DNA of 64,000 nt from Miscanthus floridulus (Eukaryota; Streptophyta; Magnoliopsida; Poales; Poaceae), in contig NC_089584.1 of NCBI RefSeq assembly GCF_019320115.1, positions 103,154,320 to 103,218,319 on the forward strand, read 5' to 3'. Below the pieces are notes generated by a model. That model was not told where the DNA came from, did no database searches, and worked only from the letters and a program-made list of their open reading frames with translations. Shown piece after piece: positions 13,601 to 24,323 of this stretch (the first letter of the stretch is position 1; each line of letters begins with the position of its first letter). The translations under genes and the position numbers were made by a program.

Positions 13601-15091
13601 TCTCTAGTTCAGGTAGAGACAAGTACACGTTCTCCTAAAACCCAAACCCTAAGACCCTCTTTGGAATATGGGACTTTTTCTTGTTTTTTGTGTTTCTTAC
13701 GTCCTACTCCCTCCGTTCCAAATTATAATAAGTCGTTTTAAGTTTTCTGGTACATCAATTTGCTACGTATTTAGATATAATATATGTCTAGATACATAGC
13801 AAAACAGATGTACTAAAAAAATTAAAATGACTTATAATTTGGAACGGAGGGAGCATGTTCCAAAGTGATCTTAGAAGCTTGGAGGTGCTCGCCAAACTAG
13901 AGGAGAAGAGAGGGCAATCCCATAAAAATATGGATGTGAGGAAGGAGAATTTTACGTTGAGCGTGGAACAGTAAGTTAGTAACTGTCTATGTATATTCAG
14001 TTATCCAGATAAGTTTTCCTCTGCGATTCTAGCTGCTAGTCTTGTTTACTGGCAGCTCGACCCATAGATCGATTTGCTGATAACATGCAAAAGAAAATGG
14101 GACCATTACCAAATTTGTGGTGACGTTCTCGCGTTGTTCTGGCTAGTTTTGTAATTTCGTTGTTGCTGCGATTTCACGGTGTGCAAGGAGAGCGAGAAAT
14201 TGATATAGCCAAAGGTTTGATTTTTCTTTTTTTTCCCAGGGCACAGTAGTCCTCCTTTTCCAGCCGGGCGAGGAGGTCGGCATGGGCGCCAAGAAGATGG
14301 TGGAGGCGGGCGCCGTGGAGAACGTGGAGGCCATATTCGGTTTCCACGTCAGCGTGATGCTCCCCACCGGCGTGGTGGGCTCCAGGGCCGGCCCGCTGCT
14401 GGCCGGGTGCGGGTTCTTCGAGGCCGTGATTACCGGGCTCGGCGGCCACGCCGCCGCCCCCCACAGCACCGTGGACCCCGTCGTGGCCGCCTCCAGCATC
14501 GTCCTCAGTCTGCAGAGCCTGGTCTCGCGGGAGGCCGACCCGCTGGACTCGCAGGTGGTGACGGTGACGAGGTTCCAGGGCGGCGGCGCGTTCAACGTGA
14601 TCCCGGACTCCGTGACGATCGGTGGCACGTTCCGGTGCTTCTCCAGCCAGGGTTTCATGCGGCTGAAGCGGCGGATCGAGGATGTGATCGTGGCGCAGGC
14701 CGCGGTGCACCGGTGCGCGGCGTCCGTGGACTTCGGCGCCGGCGGGAGCCCGCTGCTTCCCCCGACGGTGAACGCCGCCTCACTGCACGCGCACTTCGAG
14801 GCCGTCGCCGCCGAGACGGTCGGCGCGGGCGCTGTCCGGGCCACCATGGAGCCGTGCATGGGGAGCGAGGACTTCGCGTCCTTCTCGGAGGCCGTCCCCG
14901 CCTCGCACTTCTACTTCGTCGGGATCGGGAACGAGGCGATCGGGGCCGTGCACACCGTGCATTCGCCGCACTTTTTCATCGACGACGACGCGCTTCCCTA
15001 CGGCGCCGCGATGCACGCCAACCTCGCCATCGGGTACCTGCGGAACCACGCGGCGGCCAACGGGCCCGCTGGCCCCCACGACGAGCTTTAG
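4231..15091 (+). CDS. ILL1: IAA-amino acid hydrolase, ILR1-like (peptidase M20D), ER-retained
   Basis: Three exons: 4231-4572, 9989-10114 and 14240-15091, all with GT-AG junctions in phase 0, giving 439 residues, the usual family length. Residues 1-27 form a signal peptide and the chain ends in HDEL, an ER-retention signal known in this family. The M20 metal site is present: ACGHDAH (Cys132, His134), QPGEE (Glu167/168), FGFHV (His192) and HSPHF (His397). The family releases free auxin from IAA-amino acid conjugates in the ER lumen; which conjugate is preferred cannot be read here. Intron 1 (5.4 kb) contains a Mutator-like element, intron 2 (4.1 kb) several miniature elements; splice sites and reading frame are intact, so the gene looks functional. 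The symbol rests on family match and a remembered rice neighbourhood, so the exact paralogue is less certain than the family. Confidence 0.93.
4982..5208 (+). repeat. Left terminal inverted repeat of the MULE
   Basis: Pairs with 9573-9796 in reverse complement. The AT-rich outer 80 bases and the GC-rich inner part (mgacgtggc-type runs) are both conserved, with scattered mismatches and small gaps. Confidence 0.85.
6142..8805 (-). pseudogene. Plant mobile domain (PMD, MAIN/MAIL1-like) protein, decayed, inside the MULE
   Basis: On the minus strand the pieces of a PMD protein appear in order. The N-terminus starts at 8805 with an MAPL...HPLYP start and EYDDQHRAH. Next comes an exon with [15 protein letters not shown] and LPVTG (about 8480-8280), then [12 protein letters not shown] through TISWIF and [12 protein letters not shown] (about 8190-7845, ending at a gtaagt donor). 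A further exon holds [14 protein letters not shown] and [14 protein letters not shown] (about 7010-6710). The tail has [22 protein letters not shown] (split in two here: [22 protein letters not shown]) and a [13 protein letters not shown] segment. Damage: a frame shift near 8630 and an in-frame TAG at 8094-8096. A foreign LTR fragment (about 7095-7560) sits between exons. PMD proteins are known both as host factors (MAIN, MAIL1) and as transposon cargo. Confidence 0.8.
7095..7560 (-). repeat. Copia-type LTR fragment inside the MULE
   Basis: In reverse complement the block ends in attcaccccctctag, the same kind of 3' LTR end as the solo LTR at 58,669 (attcatcccctctag), and is rich in ctag/agct-type short words like that LTR. 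No second end or duplication was found, so it is read as a truncated insertion between PMD exons. Confidence 0.45.
9573..9796 (-). repeat. Right terminal inverted repeat of the MULE
   Basis: Reverse-complement partner of 4982-5208. Just inside it, near 9446-9459, is a run of 14 G residues within a very GC-rich tract. Confidence 0.85.
10666..10692 (+). repeat. CT microsatellite in intron 2
   Basis: A (TC)n run followed by a short A tract; no other role visible. Confidence 0.8.
11521..11813. mobile_element. Stowaway-type MITE with a nested hAT element
   Basis: Ends CTCTCTCCGTTCC and GGAACAGAGGGAG are inverted and flanked by TA on both sides (11519-11520, 11814-11815), the Tc1/mariner pattern. 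The body is split by a 174-base insertion at 11609-11782. Confidence 0.85.
11609..11782. mobile_element. hAT-type miniature element nested in the Stowaway
   Basis: Starts CAGTGGCGGAGCCAGG and its reverse complement starts CATTGGCGGATCAGG. The octamer agtctaga flanks it (11601-11608 and 11783-11790), the 8-base hAT target duplication. A G run of about 13 bases lies inside. It shares its ends with the elements at 28,087 and 30,898. Confidence 0.85.
12405..12643. mobile_element. Stowaway-type MITE
   Basis: CTCCCTCGGTCC at the left, GGAACATAGGGAG at the right, TA on both sides. AT-rich interior. Lies in intron 2 of the hydrolase gene. Confidence 0.75.
12725..13010. mobile_element. Probable MITE, ends approximate
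   Basis: Contains imperfect inverted copies of a GGCTCCTTGCAAGGA-type segment and starts like ggtcccttttggtagggc, as many grass miniature elements do. The exact ends and duplication were not resolved. Confidence 0.4.
13707..13853. mobile_element. Stowaway-type MITE
   Basis: CTCCCTCCGTTCC and GGAACGGAGGGAG are perfect inverted ends of a near-palindromic 147-base element. TA precedes it; the right flank reads CA, a likely mutated TA. Confidence 0.85.
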
Positions 15092-15322
15092 ATCTCCTGC
15101 AGCTGTAGCCTTTCGCGAGCGGCCACGGTGGCGGCGGGCGGCGGCTTCGCGCTCGTGGCGCGTGCCCAGGGAAGCTCGACGAGCTCAAGAAGGCCAAAGT
15201 TGCAGTTAGCGCCTGCGATCGTCGAGCAGTCACGTCGGGATCCGATCGATTTGTGGTTCAGGGGGGACTGTAAGAATGCAGTGGGACTGATCTTGCTGTC
15301 CAACGCGCGGGGCGTAAAGCTA

Positions 15323-15460
15323 CAGCATGTTCGTTTGGCCGTGGCTCGTCGTAAACGATCGTAAATTTTTAGTTGAAACGATATTTTTCTCTCACACAAA
15401 CCAGCCAGCAGTACTTCTTCACGAACCAGCAACGATACGAACCAGCCAACCGAACAGGCT
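15323..15460. mobile_element. MITE with GTTCG ends, in the 3' region of the hydrolase gene
   Basis: CAGCATGTTCGTTTGGC at the left pairs imperfectly with GCCAACCGAACAGGCT at the right; the interior has ctctcacacaaaccagccagcag-like sequence (split: ctctcacacaaac, cagccagcag). It is a relative, in opposite orientation, of 30,687-30,824. It lies 230 bases after the stop codon and may be transcribed in the 3' UTR. Confidence 0.7.
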
Positions 15461-15739
15461 TAGTCAATCTCACGATGTGATTCTTAGATTGGGAGCTGAG
15501 ATGTTGCCTGTACAGTACAGGCACTCCTGTCCGAGCTCTGTTCCACGAATAGTTTGGGAAATGAAAGGTTGTCCACTCTCCAGTGGACTCCAATGCTTCA
15601 CATCCTAAACCATACTTAGTACACAGTACTCCGAGCTGTTTTTGTTTGGCTAAAGCAATGGAAGTGTTCGATTGGCTTTACTAATCGTACCTTCTTTAGT
15701 ACGTAATAGTTCAGAGATGGGTCCGGGACATCACATGGC

Positions 15740-16571
15740 CTTTCACCTTGCCAGTCCTCCTTGACTATCTGAGACTTTGGATTATCGTCCGTAATGTGCA
15801 GCTAACGGCGAATTCTCCAGACGTCCTACGTTGGAGATGGCCGGCGAGCATATCCTACTCTTCGTCTTCGGCCTACCATGCACTCTTCGTTGGTGCTTCC
15901 AGGCTGCTCGGGACAAAGGAGCTCTGGAAGGTTTTCGCTGCGGCAAAAGTCAAGCACTTCTTTTGGCTAGCACTACACAGGAAGTGCTTGCTGGACTCCA
16001 GCTCGTCGGCACCGTCATGGATTGTAGCAAACGCCAAACTGCATCCTATGCTCAACTGGCGTCGAAGAGATCGACCACATCCCTGTGCCTTCAGTCAGCA
16101 GGTTTGGCTCACGGTGTTGGGGGTGCTCGGACTTGATCAGGCGGTGATCACTGCACACTGCAGACGACTCCTTCTGGTCATGGTGGCTGCGCTCGCGCAA
16201 ATTAGTAAGCAAGGATCTGAGACGTGGTTTCGACTCCCTTGTCTTCCTAGTCGTTGGCACCTTTGGAAAGAAAGAAACTCAAGGACTTTCAACAACACCA
16301 GCTGCAGCACGGGTGAGGTCCTCGGAGCAATCGTCGATGAAGCAAATCTCTGGATTATGGCGGGCATCTGCGCAGCCTATTGCCTTCGGCGCTAGCTAAT
16401 CAGTCCCAAAATGTGTTACATGTAAATTAAACCTTCTCGTATTTGCAGGCCCTAGTCAGGGTTCTGCATTTCCTAAGTAATTCTAGGATTACTCAGGAAC
16501 GTTGGAATCTTTGACACTCCACTTCTGCTTAATGAAACACGTGTCACAATATATGCCCGTGAAAAAAAAAA
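15740..16571 (+). mobile_element. 5'-truncated LINE copy with target duplication
   Basis: The frame 15748-16395 reads as the C-terminal part of a plant non-LTR element polyprotein: ELWKVFAAAKVKHFFWLALHRKCL matches the zf-RVT region in style (segments ELWKVFAAAKVKHFF, WLALHRKCL), followed by an NLWIMAG tail. The zinc ligands expected after this are partly missing. The 3' end is an A run at 16562-16571. The 12-mer acatcacatggc occurs immediately before (15728-15739) and after (16572-16583), so the insertion boundaries are firm. The reverse transcriptase and endonuclease parts are absent through 5' truncation. Confidence 0.88.
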
Positions 16572-16902
16572 ACATCACATGGCAACTTCAGAGAAAAGAA
16601 ATCACCGGGCAGTAATAATACATAACGATTGCAAGGGACGTGAGTCTGATTGTGAAACAGGCGAAACTGCCCGCTATTAATTCCAAGGGGGCATAACAAA
16701 TCAAATAATTACTGTAGCTAAGAAACTGGTGATGGTATAGAATATCTGAATCGGTAAAGAACTAAAGATACATCATACATGGGATGCACAAGAAAGCCAG
16801 CTAACATAGGAAGAAAAGAAACCTGCTAGTACATACAAGGCAGGAATGGGTCGGGGAGGTAATAAGTGACCATGCGACAACTCGCCGTGTCCTGGATGGA
16901 AC

Positions 16903-17088
16903 TCAGTGGCGCAGGCTGCCGAAGAGGAGCGCCACGGCGGGGCAGAAGACGGCGGCGACGACCGAGGACGAGACGGCGGCGGCACCGGACGTGGGGCTCG
17001 GCGCGGGCTCGTCGGCGGCCATCGCAACCCCCGCGAGGGCGGCGAGCGCGGCGACGACGACGACGGCGCGCCAGGCCGTGAATGCCAT
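16903..17088 (-). CDS. Arabinogalactan peptide (AG-peptide)
   Basis: A single-exon 61-residue precursor. Residues 1-24 form a signal peptide (MAFTAW..., cut after AMA). The short mature core DEPAPSPTSGAAA has Pro residues in Ala-Pro and Ser-Pro contexts that would be hydroxylated and carry arabinogalactan. The remaining C-terminal hydrophobic segment (VVAAVFCPAVALLFG) fits a GPI-anchor signal. This is the layout of the AG-peptide class of arabinogalactan proteins, which act at the plasma membrane and cell wall. A TATA box lies 120 bases upstream. The neighbouring LINE ends 320 bases beyond the stop codon. The GPI signal is short and ends with a charged LRH tail, which is a little unusual. Confidence 0.82.
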   Translation of the reverse strand: MAFTAWRAVVVVAALAALAGVAMAADEPAPSPTSGAAAVSSSVVAAVFCPAVALLFGSLRH

Positions 17089-17207
17089 TTCGTTACGGTA
17101 AAACGTTGCGGGCTTGTAGTACCGTGCACGGTAGAAAGCAAGATGCCGAGGCTTGGGGTGGTGTTGCAATTGTACTGGTGTGTGAGAGAGAGATGAACGG
17201 CGCCTGC

Positions 17208-17215
17208 TATTTATA
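17208..17215 (-). promoter_or_regulatory. TATA box of the AG-peptide gene
   Basis: TATAAATA on the minus strand, 120 bases before the start codon at 17088, followed by a CT-rich leader (tctctctctcac). Confidence 0.7.
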
Positions 17216-18899
17216 GCTGACGAACTCCAAAGGCTGGCATTTGATTTGATGGCTGGAGCCTCCGCATTCACAGTCTGGCTGGCCTGGCTTGCTATGCCTG
17301 CCTCCTCCGAGACAGCTCACGATCGATGGCTGGCCTGGCTTGCTATGCCTGGCCTATAGGCTATAGCTGCATGTTCATGCTCCGTTGCTTCATTGAAAAG
17401 TCATTGTTCATTGATTTATTATTAAAAAAATATTATTTATTTGTTAAAATAGTTCTGACTTGTAAGATAAGCGAACATAACTCAGTGGTTCATCGATGAC
17501 ATGAAGGTTGTTTGTACGTGCAGTGCAGGTGCAAAGCACTGCGTGTGAGCGCCTCATCACTACAGTAGTTCTTTCTACAGTACTCTGCTACTGCATTTGA
17601 TTTGATGCCGCCACAGTACAGTACAGAAATACAGAACGTCGCAGGCCGATGGGCAACTTAGAGATGCAGGTAGGCAGTTCCCTCCGTCTTATAAGCTCTG
17701 GCTTATCACCATAGTTTTTTTTTTCACACCAAGTCAAATTAGTCCAAACAAACCGGACGAGGAGCGATGAACTAGAGTACTCAGTAGTGATCGGGAGTAC
17801 TTGTTAGTGTTTAAATTCAAGGAGCAAAGTTTAGTGATGTCACATTAGGATATCACGTAGAAGTGTTCGGATAGTAATAATAAAACAAATTATAAAAGTC
17901 CTTAGTAATTCGTGAGATAAATTTATTAAGCCTAATTAATCCATCATTATCACATGTTTACTGTATCACCGCATTATCAAATCATAGACTAATTAGACTT
18001 AAAAATTTCGTCTTACAAATTAGTCGCAATCTGTGCAATTAGTTATTTTTTAGTTTATATTTAATACTCTATGTATGTGTTAAACATCCAATATGATAGG
18101 AAGTAAACTTTAAGAGAGAAACTAAATAAGGCCTCGGTAAGATAACCTGAACGGTAATTTGCTTCTTCGACTCCTGTTAGTTTTGCAATGGTTGGTTTTG
18201 AGAATCTGAACTTTTGATGTGAGAAATCAGGGGAGACAGCGAAAAGGTGGTCGAGTGGGACCGCGCGCGCCACATGTGGGCTCGCCAAAGCGTTCCCCAA
18301 TGAGTGCACCTCGCATCTCAGGGCGGGTGTCCTTGCACTCAGGTTCCGTATTGTTTTCCTTCTCATGATCATATCATCCCCATAGTCTGTGGCTGCAATC
18401 GTCGTATTTCACCTTGTTCGCTGGTTGGTTTCTGGATTGATTTGGGCTGACTGGTGCTGGTTTGTTGTGAGAGGAAAACACTGTTGGCTGATTGGTTTAG
18501 ACTGACTGAAACCAACCAGCGAACATGCTATTTGTCCCTTGACTGAATGCCAACTTGCCTTTCAGAGAACACTCAGCGTGCCAATGGTACCGATGCAGAT
18601 GATTTTGAGCTGAACTGGAAGCCAAATTAACACCGAGCGATCCTTGATGGCCAAAGTAGAATTTGCCTCCTGAATTAGTCTCCATTTCCTTTTCCTCAAG
18701 CTTTGGTTTCATCTCTAGTGCTAAGGGCTACTCAAGTTTGACACTACAGTCATCTACAGGTAACACAAAATCGGAAGTACGTACACTGACCTAGGAAGTA
18801 GGAACAACCAAACAAAGATTAGACATCTTCTGCGCCATAAGGTGCGTATCTAATCAAGCACAACTAGTGAATGACTTAACCACTCTATATAAGAATCTT
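17216..18899. other. Intergenic with MITE remnants
   Basis: No gene is seen. A 22-base-scale repeat (ggctggcctggcttgctatgcc-like, twice near 17275 and 17330) occurs just upstream of the AG-peptide promoter. About 17,715-18,135 resembles a common grass miniature element containing a phrase like aaattagtcgcaatctgtgc. 18,413-18,527 is a GTTCG-ended MITE. Confidence 0.45.
18413..18527. mobile_element. GTTCG-ended MITE
   Basis: cttgttcgctggttggtttc at the left is inverted at the right as accaaccagcgaaca. The interior contains gtgagaggaaaacactgtt, shared with other copies in the window. Confidence 0.6.
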
Positions 18900-20100
18900 G
18901 TACATCGCAGCACAGCTGCACAGGGGCTGATGGGAGCGGGATTCCCGATTTCCCGTCTGACTATCGATTTGGTCGAAGAGCGACGCACTGATCCGGCTTC
19001 GGATCACAAAGACCCAAACACTACAACCTTAGCACCACGTCTCCTCTGGTATCAACCGTGTCACAATCCGGTTGACCTTGCCAAGAAGGCTAATCCTTGC
19101 TGCGAATCGAAGAATACATGTAAGAACAAGATAAACGCAACTCAAGTATAGTGACAATTGTGGATGTATGATTAGCACTCGAATGTAGGGTTTCACAAAC
19201 CGATAACGGCGACTATTCAAAGACAGATTAGACTAAAGCAAAACCTAAACCCTAACATAGGCGGCGGCTACAGAATATATAGCCTAAGGGGCGTGCAAGC
19301 ACCCTTATTCACGTCCCTAAGGAGCCCCAGCATATTACAAGGCCCAAACGGCCTAAAAACGGCAATGCAACGCCCTGCCATATTCTGAACGTCAACTTCT
19401 TTCGATGATTCCCGTTGATTGGAAAAAAAATTTTGACGTGGGACCACATCTATTGGTTGCCTTATCAAATTATCTTTTCAACCATATGTGGATCGTCGAA
19501 AACGAAGACCGTATGCGAGCTGGACGACCGTTTTACGACACGCGGCTCCAGGAGCATAAGATGAACTTGAACTTGACTTGGATTAGGCCTTCAACTCATC
19601 GTGGACGCCCTTGCTTGCTTCCTAAGATGGTGGCCAAGGAGGAGGATATCCTTGGGCATCTCTTAGGTGTTCTCCATCTTCTTTGGGCATGCTCTAACTT
19701 GGGCCTAGGTCCCAAGTGTGAATAACAAGCCCGCGACGACGTCGTAGCACCCGACAGAAATAGCGGCAGAATGTCTTGATGATTTGAAGACCTTGCCGAC
19801 GTGATATTGAGGCAGGACCAGATCTATTTGAAATCTTATCAAATAATCTTTCCATCAAGTGCTCATTGACCTCAATCGCACTCTGGATGGACGAGTTATG
19901 ATCTTCACAATAAAGCACTATCGGGCTACCGACGAACCGAATGTTGGACTTTGATGAGCTTGCACTCCAAAATCGGTCTTGTTCATGACATATCCATACA
20001 CTATCATCATCGCCATCATTCCTAAGCACATTTTAAATACTGATATTAGGTAGTAATAAATTCTTAGTTTTATCATTATACAAACATAGGAACGAGCTCA
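18900..20100. repeat. Unclassified repeat-like segment
   Basis: Contains open stretches on both strands (19405-19725 plus, 19694-20029 minus) with no recognisable domain. The style (clustered stop-poor frames, phrase gtatcaaccgtgtcacaatcc) suggests a decayed retroelement, but no end or duplication was found. Confidence 0.3.
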
Positions 20101-20169
20101 CCTTGTCTTTAACTTTCATGGGCGTATCATAGGTGTCATGTCCTCATCAGAGGCCTAGTGAAGAAGATT

Positions 20170-23120
20170 TATAACACCCTTAGTATTACATTGTATAGTT
20201 TTTGCTAAAACTATGTCATAAACATCATGTTTATGTATTATTGCATGTGGTAAAATAAGAAATTAAATTTTGTTGCACTAATTCTCAAATTGAGCTCTAA
20301 TTTATTCCTTGTCCAAGTATTCTCCCGTAGCCCAAATCACTTTCATTCATCCTGATCCAACTCCAGCTCTTATTATTCTTCTCCTCCTTAATTTCCAATG
20401 CACGCACTCGGCACTCGCAAGTCCGTGAAGCACGCTTTAGTACATTCTTTGGCAAGACGCAGTGCTTTTACTTTGTCGTGTCAAACAAGTCAAGTTGGCA
20501 GCACATGACCGACCGGCGGCAGCATCGCACACGCTACACATTAATCTCAATCACAAGCTCTGTCCGCTGCGCACATCGCTTGCTCGCTGCTCAGTTGCTT
20601 TGCAAACGCAGCTCAAACATCTTTCCACGCGTCAGCACCGCAGCAACGTAGGATTACTGTAGCACAAAGTAAGAACTGTTCACCCAAGAAAACACTGTTC
20701 ACCGTAGAAAATACTGGCAAACATTGTTCATCCGCAGCAGCACGTCATGCACAAGCAGCGCTTTATTACCTTTAAACAAGCTAGTTAGCCACTAACCATA
20801 CGACGTGTCACTGTCGTACCTTCGCTTCTCCTGCCTATAAAATGACACGCCGAGCTGTCCGGCTTCGCCGCTCACCTTCTTCCTCCCCAAATCAAGTTTC
20901 TCTGTCTTGCTCGAGAAAGCTGTGCTCTGTCAAACTTCCTTCCTGAGCTACAATCGACTGAGGTAGCTAGCCTGCAATAATTCCCTCGTTCTCCAATATT
21001 TCCTTGACCCGTGGTCTCCTCCTCCGTTAATTTCTTGACCTGCATAAATGAACCAGCACCCCCCCTTCATCACGTTAAGGACCAAAGACTCACAGTCATG
21101 TGCTGGTCAACAAGTCCAATAGCATGATTAGCCTCCTCCAATAATATCATTTCTTCACCTCTAAAGCTCATTTGAATTTATTTATTTATTGTAAAATAAA
21201 TTTTGTTAGATTTTTAAATTCATGATCCATCTGTTAGTGTAATTAGTTCGTATAGTTCTGTGATACCTTTAGGGTTACTTTATTATTTTGAAATACGTAT
21301 TATTATTATGGTTATTTAGAAAATGAATTTTTGTGATGCATTGGTAGAAGTGCTAGCCCTAAATTTTTTTTACAGTAGGTTCATTATATTATTATGTGCT
21401 CACTGTAATTTTTTTAGCCTTATAATATGTTGATAAATATGGTAGCTAGTGCACCTTCTAAATTGATATTAACAATAAGGATGTCTTTAGTTGCTAAAAT
21501 AATACATGAAATGTTTCATACCTGTTTAGTGGGAATAATAGGTAACTTTGTGTATTAGTCATTAGAGTTAGCTTAGTAGCTTGGTAGATGTATTCTTATT
21601 TTAAAAGTTGCTGTTATCGTATTACTAAGCATTGCATTATTATTCATGCATGTAGATAACGAGTTGGTAGAGTTCGTGACTGCGGGTGAGCAGGAGTACG
21701 AGGAGATGATCGAGGAGTACGAGGAGGATGTTCTCGTGCAGGAGGGAGTCCCGGAGCCATCAGTTGCTGACTTTGCTGACACCCCACCCGCCTAAGGCAA
21801 ATCCTGATGCATAACCCCTATTTTTTATCACTAAATATATATGATGTGCATTTAAGTTACAGACATTTTATGAAAACTACGTGCATAAATATATCCACCC
21901 ATGAGTCCTACTAGTATAGGTCGAGGTAGCTACTATGCTCAGGATGTCGGTAGCGTGGGTAACCTGTCGTTACACACAAATAGGTGATAAATATGATCAC
22001 TCATGATAAAATGGTGGAAAGGAAAATAGTGACTAGGCAGGGATATGTTGGGTTCTGGTGGGTGTAAAGGGTTGTGTCCTGCAACCAACAGGACATAGTT
22101 CGATTACACTTTTTCCTGTCTATGTCAATTAAGGACCGGTCGTTGTAATGGACTCGAGGCAAGTCACAGATCTATTGTTCCGAGCATATACTTGGGTATG
22201 GGCGTAGGGAAGACTTGTTGCTCTCTTGTCGTGGATCCGGCTCTTTTCGGACCGACTGATTGGAGACGGAGATGGTGGAGGTCCTTGCACCACACTGAGT
22301 CCGGGACTCAGGAGTGGGGGCTTGGAGTCCAAGTTTGGACGAGGACCTGGACACCTAGGACAGGAGGGTGAGGGGTTATTCCTGCTTGTGCCTGAGGTAT
22401 AAGCGGGACATGTGTTTTCGGGGCACCTAGCTGAGCACATTGGTTCATGAATCGCCATCGAGTCGGTACGACTTGTCTTACCTCTAGCATCGTAGTAAGA
22501 ACTGAAAGTTGAAAGAAGAATAATTGAAACTGATTGCTCAACTCTTGCTTGAAAGTAGAACATATGCTTATATAGACTGGATAGATAATAACTTAATACG
22601 ACTGATAATCATAACATAAATAAGGACTCACTATTAATATTGTTTTCTACTAAAAAACCAGCAAACCATGAAGCTTATCATATTCCTTGGAGTCGGGAAA
22701 TTATTCTCACTAGTCGGATAAGTCTTGCGAGTATATTGTGTACTCAGGGCTTATTTACCGCTATTGCAGGTGATGCATGAGAAGTACCTTTGTGTGGAGG
22801 ATTCTTCTGGTGGGCTCAGACGGATCATCATTCTTATCGATAGATGTTTATTTTGAATTCCGTTGTTTATCATTCCGCACTCTGATATTTGGTAATGTAA
22901 TAATATAATTTTTAAGAAACTCTGATGTATGAAATGGACCTGTATTGTAACTTGTTCTCATTATTGGATCCTTAGAAAAAAAAATATGGATCTTTCGGAT
23001 TCTTCCTGGTGGTGTGCCCGATGGATACCGCCGCTGTAGCTTGCTTTCGGGGTGTTTAGTGTCTGGTGGAAGACCAGCGCCTCCGTAAGTGTGCTATTTC
23101 AGACGGTTCTGCCACAAGAT
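20170..23120 (+). repeat. Probable Ty3/Gypsy LTR or LTR-derived segment, ends approximate
   Basis: Begins near ataacaccctta, resembling a TGTAACACCC-type LTR start, contains a TATAAAA promoter-like site at about 20,837 followed by a leader, and ends in sequence of Gypsy LTR style (ctgatgtatgaaatggacc near 22,921). A short frame at 21,657-21,795, rich in Glu and Tyr (EYEEMIEEYEED), ends in TAA and is not recognised. No internal gag-pol is adjacent, so it would be a solo or broken LTR. Termini and target duplication were not confirmed. Confidence 0.4.
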
Positions 23121-23325
23121 TGTCCTAGCAAAGTGTGGAATCGGCCTCTTGACAGCGCAAATGGGATGGTGGTCATCGAGTGACTAATCATGGAGTAGTT
23201 AGACCATCGTCAGTTAATCAGTCCTTCGACTAGAAGTTGGTGCATTAGGTAGTAAGATAAGATGTGTCTCAAGCTCACACGTAACATAACTGTCATTGGA
23301 AAACATATTTACTTAAGTCACGGTT

Positions 23326-23436
23326 GGCCCTGTTCGTTTTGCTGAAATTTGGCTTATGCTGAAATGCTATGAGAGGAAAACAATGTTCGTTCGCTGAAAA
23401 GTACTACTGAAGTAGTGCAGCAGAACAGTATAGGCC
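23326..23436. mobile_element. GTTCG-ended MITE
   Basis: ggccctgttcg at the left, gaacagtataggcc at the right, with gagaggaaaacaatgttcg inside. Member of the dispersed family described in the findings. Confidence 0.6.
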
Positions 23437-23534
23437 AAGTTTGGCACTGAGGATGAGCCAATCCGTGACTAAGGTAGGAGTAAGGACAGAGGAATATGTG
23501 ATTATGTTCTCGAATCTCGACTTGCCGGGCATAT

Positions 23535-23584
23535 CACGACAATTGCGATCACAATCTACTATTAGTCTCAATCCTAAAATATAT
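23535..23584 (+). repeat. Direct repeat, left copy
   Basis: About 50 bases around gatcacaatctactatta, repeated at 24,324-24,373, flanking a CACTA-like segment. Confidence 0.75.
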
Positions 23585-23586
23585 GC

Positions 23587-24323
23587 ACCACAAGAAATCT
23601 AGGCTTCTATGATAATTTTATGACAACTGTGCTGGAGATGATAGACGTTTGTAACAGTCATGTTTTGGTCATAAATTTCAGCTCAAAGTCGTCACAACAT
23701 GCTCCTGTGATACACTTATGATGATATTTTATGACATGCTTAACTATCATAGTCCCAAAAAGCTCTTCAAAGTTCTTATAATTTAAAATTTAAATTATTA
23801 AATTGATCAAACAAACTTGGATAGAAAGTTTACCAAAATCAAAGTTGTAGGTCTCGATGAGGTCTACAACTTTGTAGTTGATTTTTTTATTTAAAATCAT
23901 TTACTATATCAAAATTTTGTTGAAGTTCTCATATTTTGAAATTCAAATTAGAATTGTACAAACGAACTCGGGTGAAGAAGAAATGATCAAAACTAAAATT
24001 GTAGATCTTGATAAGTTCCACAACCTTTTCATTTGAAATTGCTTACTATCCCAAAATTCTGTTTGAAGTCGTCATATTTTAAAATTCAAAATTTTAAATT
24101 GTTCAAACGAACTCGTATGGAGAAATGACAAAAAACAAATGTTCTAGATCGTGATGAGTTATTGAAATTTATAGTGGATAATTTTTTCATTTGAAATCAT
24201 TTACTGTCCCAAAATTTTGTTTGAAGTTCTCATATTTTGAAATTCAAATTTCAAATTATTCAAACGAAATCAAATGGAGAAATGACCAAAATCAAAGTTG
24301 TAGATCTCGATAAGTTCTCGTAT
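23587..24323. mobile_element. CACTA-like fragment with four tandem ~150-base units
   Basis: Starts CACCACAAGAAA, one base from the CACTA consensus end, followed by ttctatgataattttatgac as in grass CACTA elements. From 23,765 a unit of about 150 bases recurs four times, marked by tttgaagttctcatatttt at about 23,770 (diverged), 23,920, 24,063 and 24,220, each followed by ttcaaacgaactc-like sequence and a caaagttgtagatctcgat segment. No right CACTA end was found. Confidence 0.6.

Noticed and set aside
14143..14859. Minus-strand frame of 238 residues opposite hydrolase exon 3
   Set aside because: Mirror of a strongly constrained M20 exon, no independent signal.
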